DNA from: Streptomyces abikoensis
GTDB taxonomy: Bacteria > Actinomycetota > Actinomycetes > Streptomycetales > Streptomycetaceae
DNA length: 64,000 bases
Assembly: GCF_014648775.1 (NCBI RefSeq)
Contig: NZ_BMRT01000013.1
Location: forward strand, 1 to 64,000
Direction: 5' to 3'
Shown: piece after piece, positions 62,549 to 64,000 of the stretch
Layout of the letters: the number at the start of each line of letters is the position of its first letter
Numbering within the stretch: the first letter of the stretch is position 1
Program-made: the position numbers and the translations under genes
Notes under the pieces: generated by a model
The model's database searches: none
The model's input: the letters and a program-made list of their open reading frames with translations, nothing else
Told to the model about the DNA's origin: nothing

Positions 62549-63223
62549 CTACGGGAAGGAAGTCCCGGTTTCCAGCACGGTGGGGTCGGCGGGGGCCTTC
62601 TGCCGGGGCAGCAGGCCGGGGCCGGGGTCTCCCAGGGCGCGGTGGGTGAGTTCCAGGACCATGGTGATGACCTTGTCGGCGTCGATGGCCTCGCGGGTGG
62701 AGATCAGGTCGTCGAGGAGGCCGTCCGTGGCGTGGTAGACCATGCGGAAGGCGGCGGCGGGGTCGGTGGCGTGGAAGGCTCCGGCGTGGGCGCCTCGGGC
62801 GACGAAGTCGCAGATGAGGTCGATGACGCGCTGGTTGGCCTGTTTGCAGATCTCCAGGGACTTGGCGTTGGCGGAGCCGTAGACGATGCGGTGCAGTTCG
62901 GCGTTGCGCACGGCGTGGTGGATGAGGGCGGTCAGGAGGCGGTCGATCGTGGGCCACCAGGCCGAGCCTTCGCCGAGGATGCTCTGGGTGGTGGTGACGA
63001 TGGCATCGACGTAGCGCTCCCAGAGCGCTCCGAGGAGGTGGTCCTTGGAGTCGAAGTAGAGGTAGAACGTGCCTTTGCCGATGTCGGCGGCGTTGGTGAG
63101 GTCGGTGATGGTGGCTTGGTTGAAGCCGACGGTTCCGAAGACCTCCTCACCCGCACGCAGGATGTCCTCTCGGCGGTGGTCCTGGCTCTTGGTGACTCGC
63201 TTGCGTCGCGTGCGCGGTGTCAT
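62549..63223 (-). CDS. TetR-family repressor
   Basis: A 224-residue TetR: ITDLTNAADIGKGTFYLYFD is the helix-turn-helix, then a ligand domain with AAFRMVYHATDGLLDDLIST. The ATG at 63223 follows GGAGG. Divergent from an MFS transporter gene with three operator-like palindromes between, so efflux control is likely. Confidence 0.92.
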   Translation of the reverse strand: MTPRTRRKRVTKSQDHRREDILRAGEEVFGTVGFNQATITDLTNAADIGKGTFYLYFDSKDHLLGALWERYVDAIVTTTQSILGEGSAWWPTIDRLLTALIHHAVRNAELHRIVYGSANAKSLEICKQANQRVIDLICDFVARGAHAGAFHATDPAAAFRMVYHATDGLLDDLISTREAIDADKVITMVLELTHRALGDPGPGLLPRQKAPADPTVLETGTSFP

Positions 63224-63281
63224 CGGCACACCTCCATCCGCTGTGCCCCATGAGGTTGGGACGATTTCGCCAGAACTATAT

Positions 63282-63367
63282 CTGACCGACCGCCGGTCAC
63301 ACATGACTGACCGCTGGTCAGTGGTTGACTAGGCCCATCGATCCTGTTTGACTGACCGCCAGTCACT
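63282..63367. promoter_or_regulatory. Three TetR operator-like palindromes
   Basis: CTGACCGACCGCCGGTCAC (63282), TGACTGACCGCTGGTCAGTG (63304) and TGACTGACCGCCAGTCACT (63349) share TGAC(N)GACCGC(C/T)(G)GTCA symmetry. All lie between the divergent TetR and MFS genes. Confidence 0.75.
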
Positions 63368-63462
63368 CAGGCGGATGCCTGCCGCCGAGCTGACCACCGG
63401 CCGGCCCAACCCCCGGGGCCGGCCGGGCATCATCACAGGTCACCCGCTCTCTTGAGGACGAG

Positions 63463-64000
63463 ATGACAACGCAGCACGTCACACCCCCCGCAGTGGTACC
63501 CCAGCCGACCGGGAGCAGGGGGAGGTTCTGGGCCATCGCCTACACACTGCTGTTCTTACTCACCGGGACCAACGTCCCCACACCCCTCTACCGCGGCTTC
63601 CAGGAGCAGTTCGGCTTCTCGCCGCTGATGGTGACCCTGATCTTCGCGGTCTACGTGGCGGCCCTCGTCCCGTCCCTGCTGATCTTCGGGCCGCTCTCCG
63701 ACGCCATCGGCCGGCGCAAGGTCCTGGTCCCGGCCGTGATCGTCGCCGCGCTCGGCTCCGCCGCCTTCGCCATGGCCACCAACGTCGCCTGGCTCTTCGG
63801 CGCCCGTCTGCTCCAGGGCCTCGCCGTCGGTGCGGCCTCCGGCGCGCTGACCGCCGCCCTCAACGAGGCCGAACCCACCGGCAACCGCCGCCGCGCCGCG
63901 CTGGTCTCCACCGTCGCCTCCGTCGGCGGCCTGGGCACCGGCCCCCTCCTCGCGGGCATCCTCGCCGAGTACGCGCCCGCGCCCTACAAGCTCCCGTTCA
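63463..64000 (+). CDS. MFS transporter, cut by the window end
   Basis: The N-terminal ~179 residues of an MFS exporter: FWAIAYTLLFLLTGTNVPTP (TM1), FAVYVAALVPSLLIFGPLSD (TM2) with the loop motif DAIGRRKV, then TM3-5 (ARLLQGLAVGAASGAL, GGLGTGPLLAG). The ATG at 63463 follows GAGGACG. With the divergent TetR this is a typical drug-efflux pair. The 3' end lies outside. Confidence 0.93.
   Translation, partial: MTTQHVTPPAVVPQPTGSRGRFWAIAYTLLFLLTGTNVPTPLYRGFQEQFGFSPLMVTLIFAVYVAALVPSLLIFGPLSDAIGRRKVLVPAVIVAALGSAAFAMATNVAWLFGARLLQGLAVGAASGALTAALNEAEPTGNRRRAALVSTVASVGGLGTGPLLAGILAEYAPAPYKLPF

Noticed and set aside
61088..63253. 721-residue plus-strand frame
   Set aside because: It is a GC-driven shadow of sigJ and the TetR gene; the minus-strand products are clear.
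1..64000. tRNA, rRNA or attachment site
   Set aside because: No cloverleaf, CCA end or rRNA-like stretch was found by eye; no flanking direct repeat typical of tRNA integration was seen.

Overview
The window is high-GC DNA with actinobacterial codon use, GTG/TTG starts, gene-end overlaps of the GTGA type and many families typical of Streptomyces (XRE/DUF5753 regulators, DUF6879, DUF397, DUF3592, ECF41 sigma factor, S1 protease with a sortase-like tail). It reads as an accessory, plastic part of a Streptomyces-like chromosome, rich in defence, immunity-type and mobile-element genes, many of them broken. No tRNA or rRNA gene was recognised.

1-16 kb: five type I-E CRISPR arrays (about 66 well-formed repeats, ~61-bp period) separated by ordinary genes (a Fic protein, a zinc-ribbon protein, an uncharacterised protein, and an 8.2-14.1 kb cassette). 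By analogy with the Escherichia coli I-E repeat and from the position of a shared leader, all arrays read on the minus strand, so new spacers lie at high coordinates. Each array abuts a copy of the same leader. In four of the five cases the sequence upstream of that leader carries an old, decayed repeat, which suggests the arrays arose by tandem duplication of a leader-array unit. The 8.2-14.1 kb cassette holds an XRE/TPR regulator and a NUDIX hydrolase, divergent from a small membrane peptide, a kinase-fold protein and a lactate-dehydrogenase/HPr-kinase-like fusion.

16-31 kb: an Imm49-type protein, CRISPR debris, remnants of an integrated element (DUF5753, GntR fragments, small zinc ribbons), then a minus-strand five-gene Cascade operon (cse1-cse2-cas7e-cas5e-cas6e, every junction a 4-nt overlap). 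No cas3, cas1 or cas2 is present in the window. A 1293-residue NACHT/STAND-type NTPase is divergently placed next to the cas operon. A frameshifted cytochrome P450 follows.

31-47 kb: an IS5-family element, a frameshifted DUF2075 helicase-like gene, a decayed seventh array with leader, an Mrr-type nuclease, then metabolic genes (NUDIX, HD, GNAT), transposase debris, an Imm21 protein, and a DUF6879-DUF5753 operon whose 3' neighbourhood (a small CxxC protein plus a hairpin element) is a paralogue of the one at 17.2-18.25 kb.

47-64 kb: a methyltransferase, a patatin-like protein, DUF3592/TPR genes, SUKH, DUF6193, CbrC and HAD proteins, two TetR genes each with palindromic operators and a divergent target (DUF2867; an MFS exporter cut by the window end), a cell-wall-anchored trypsin-like protease between transposase fragments, and an ECF41/SigJ sigma factor.

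At least six genes are interrupted by one-base changes in G/C homopolymers. Whether these are true pseudogenes or assembly errors decides how much of the window is functional.
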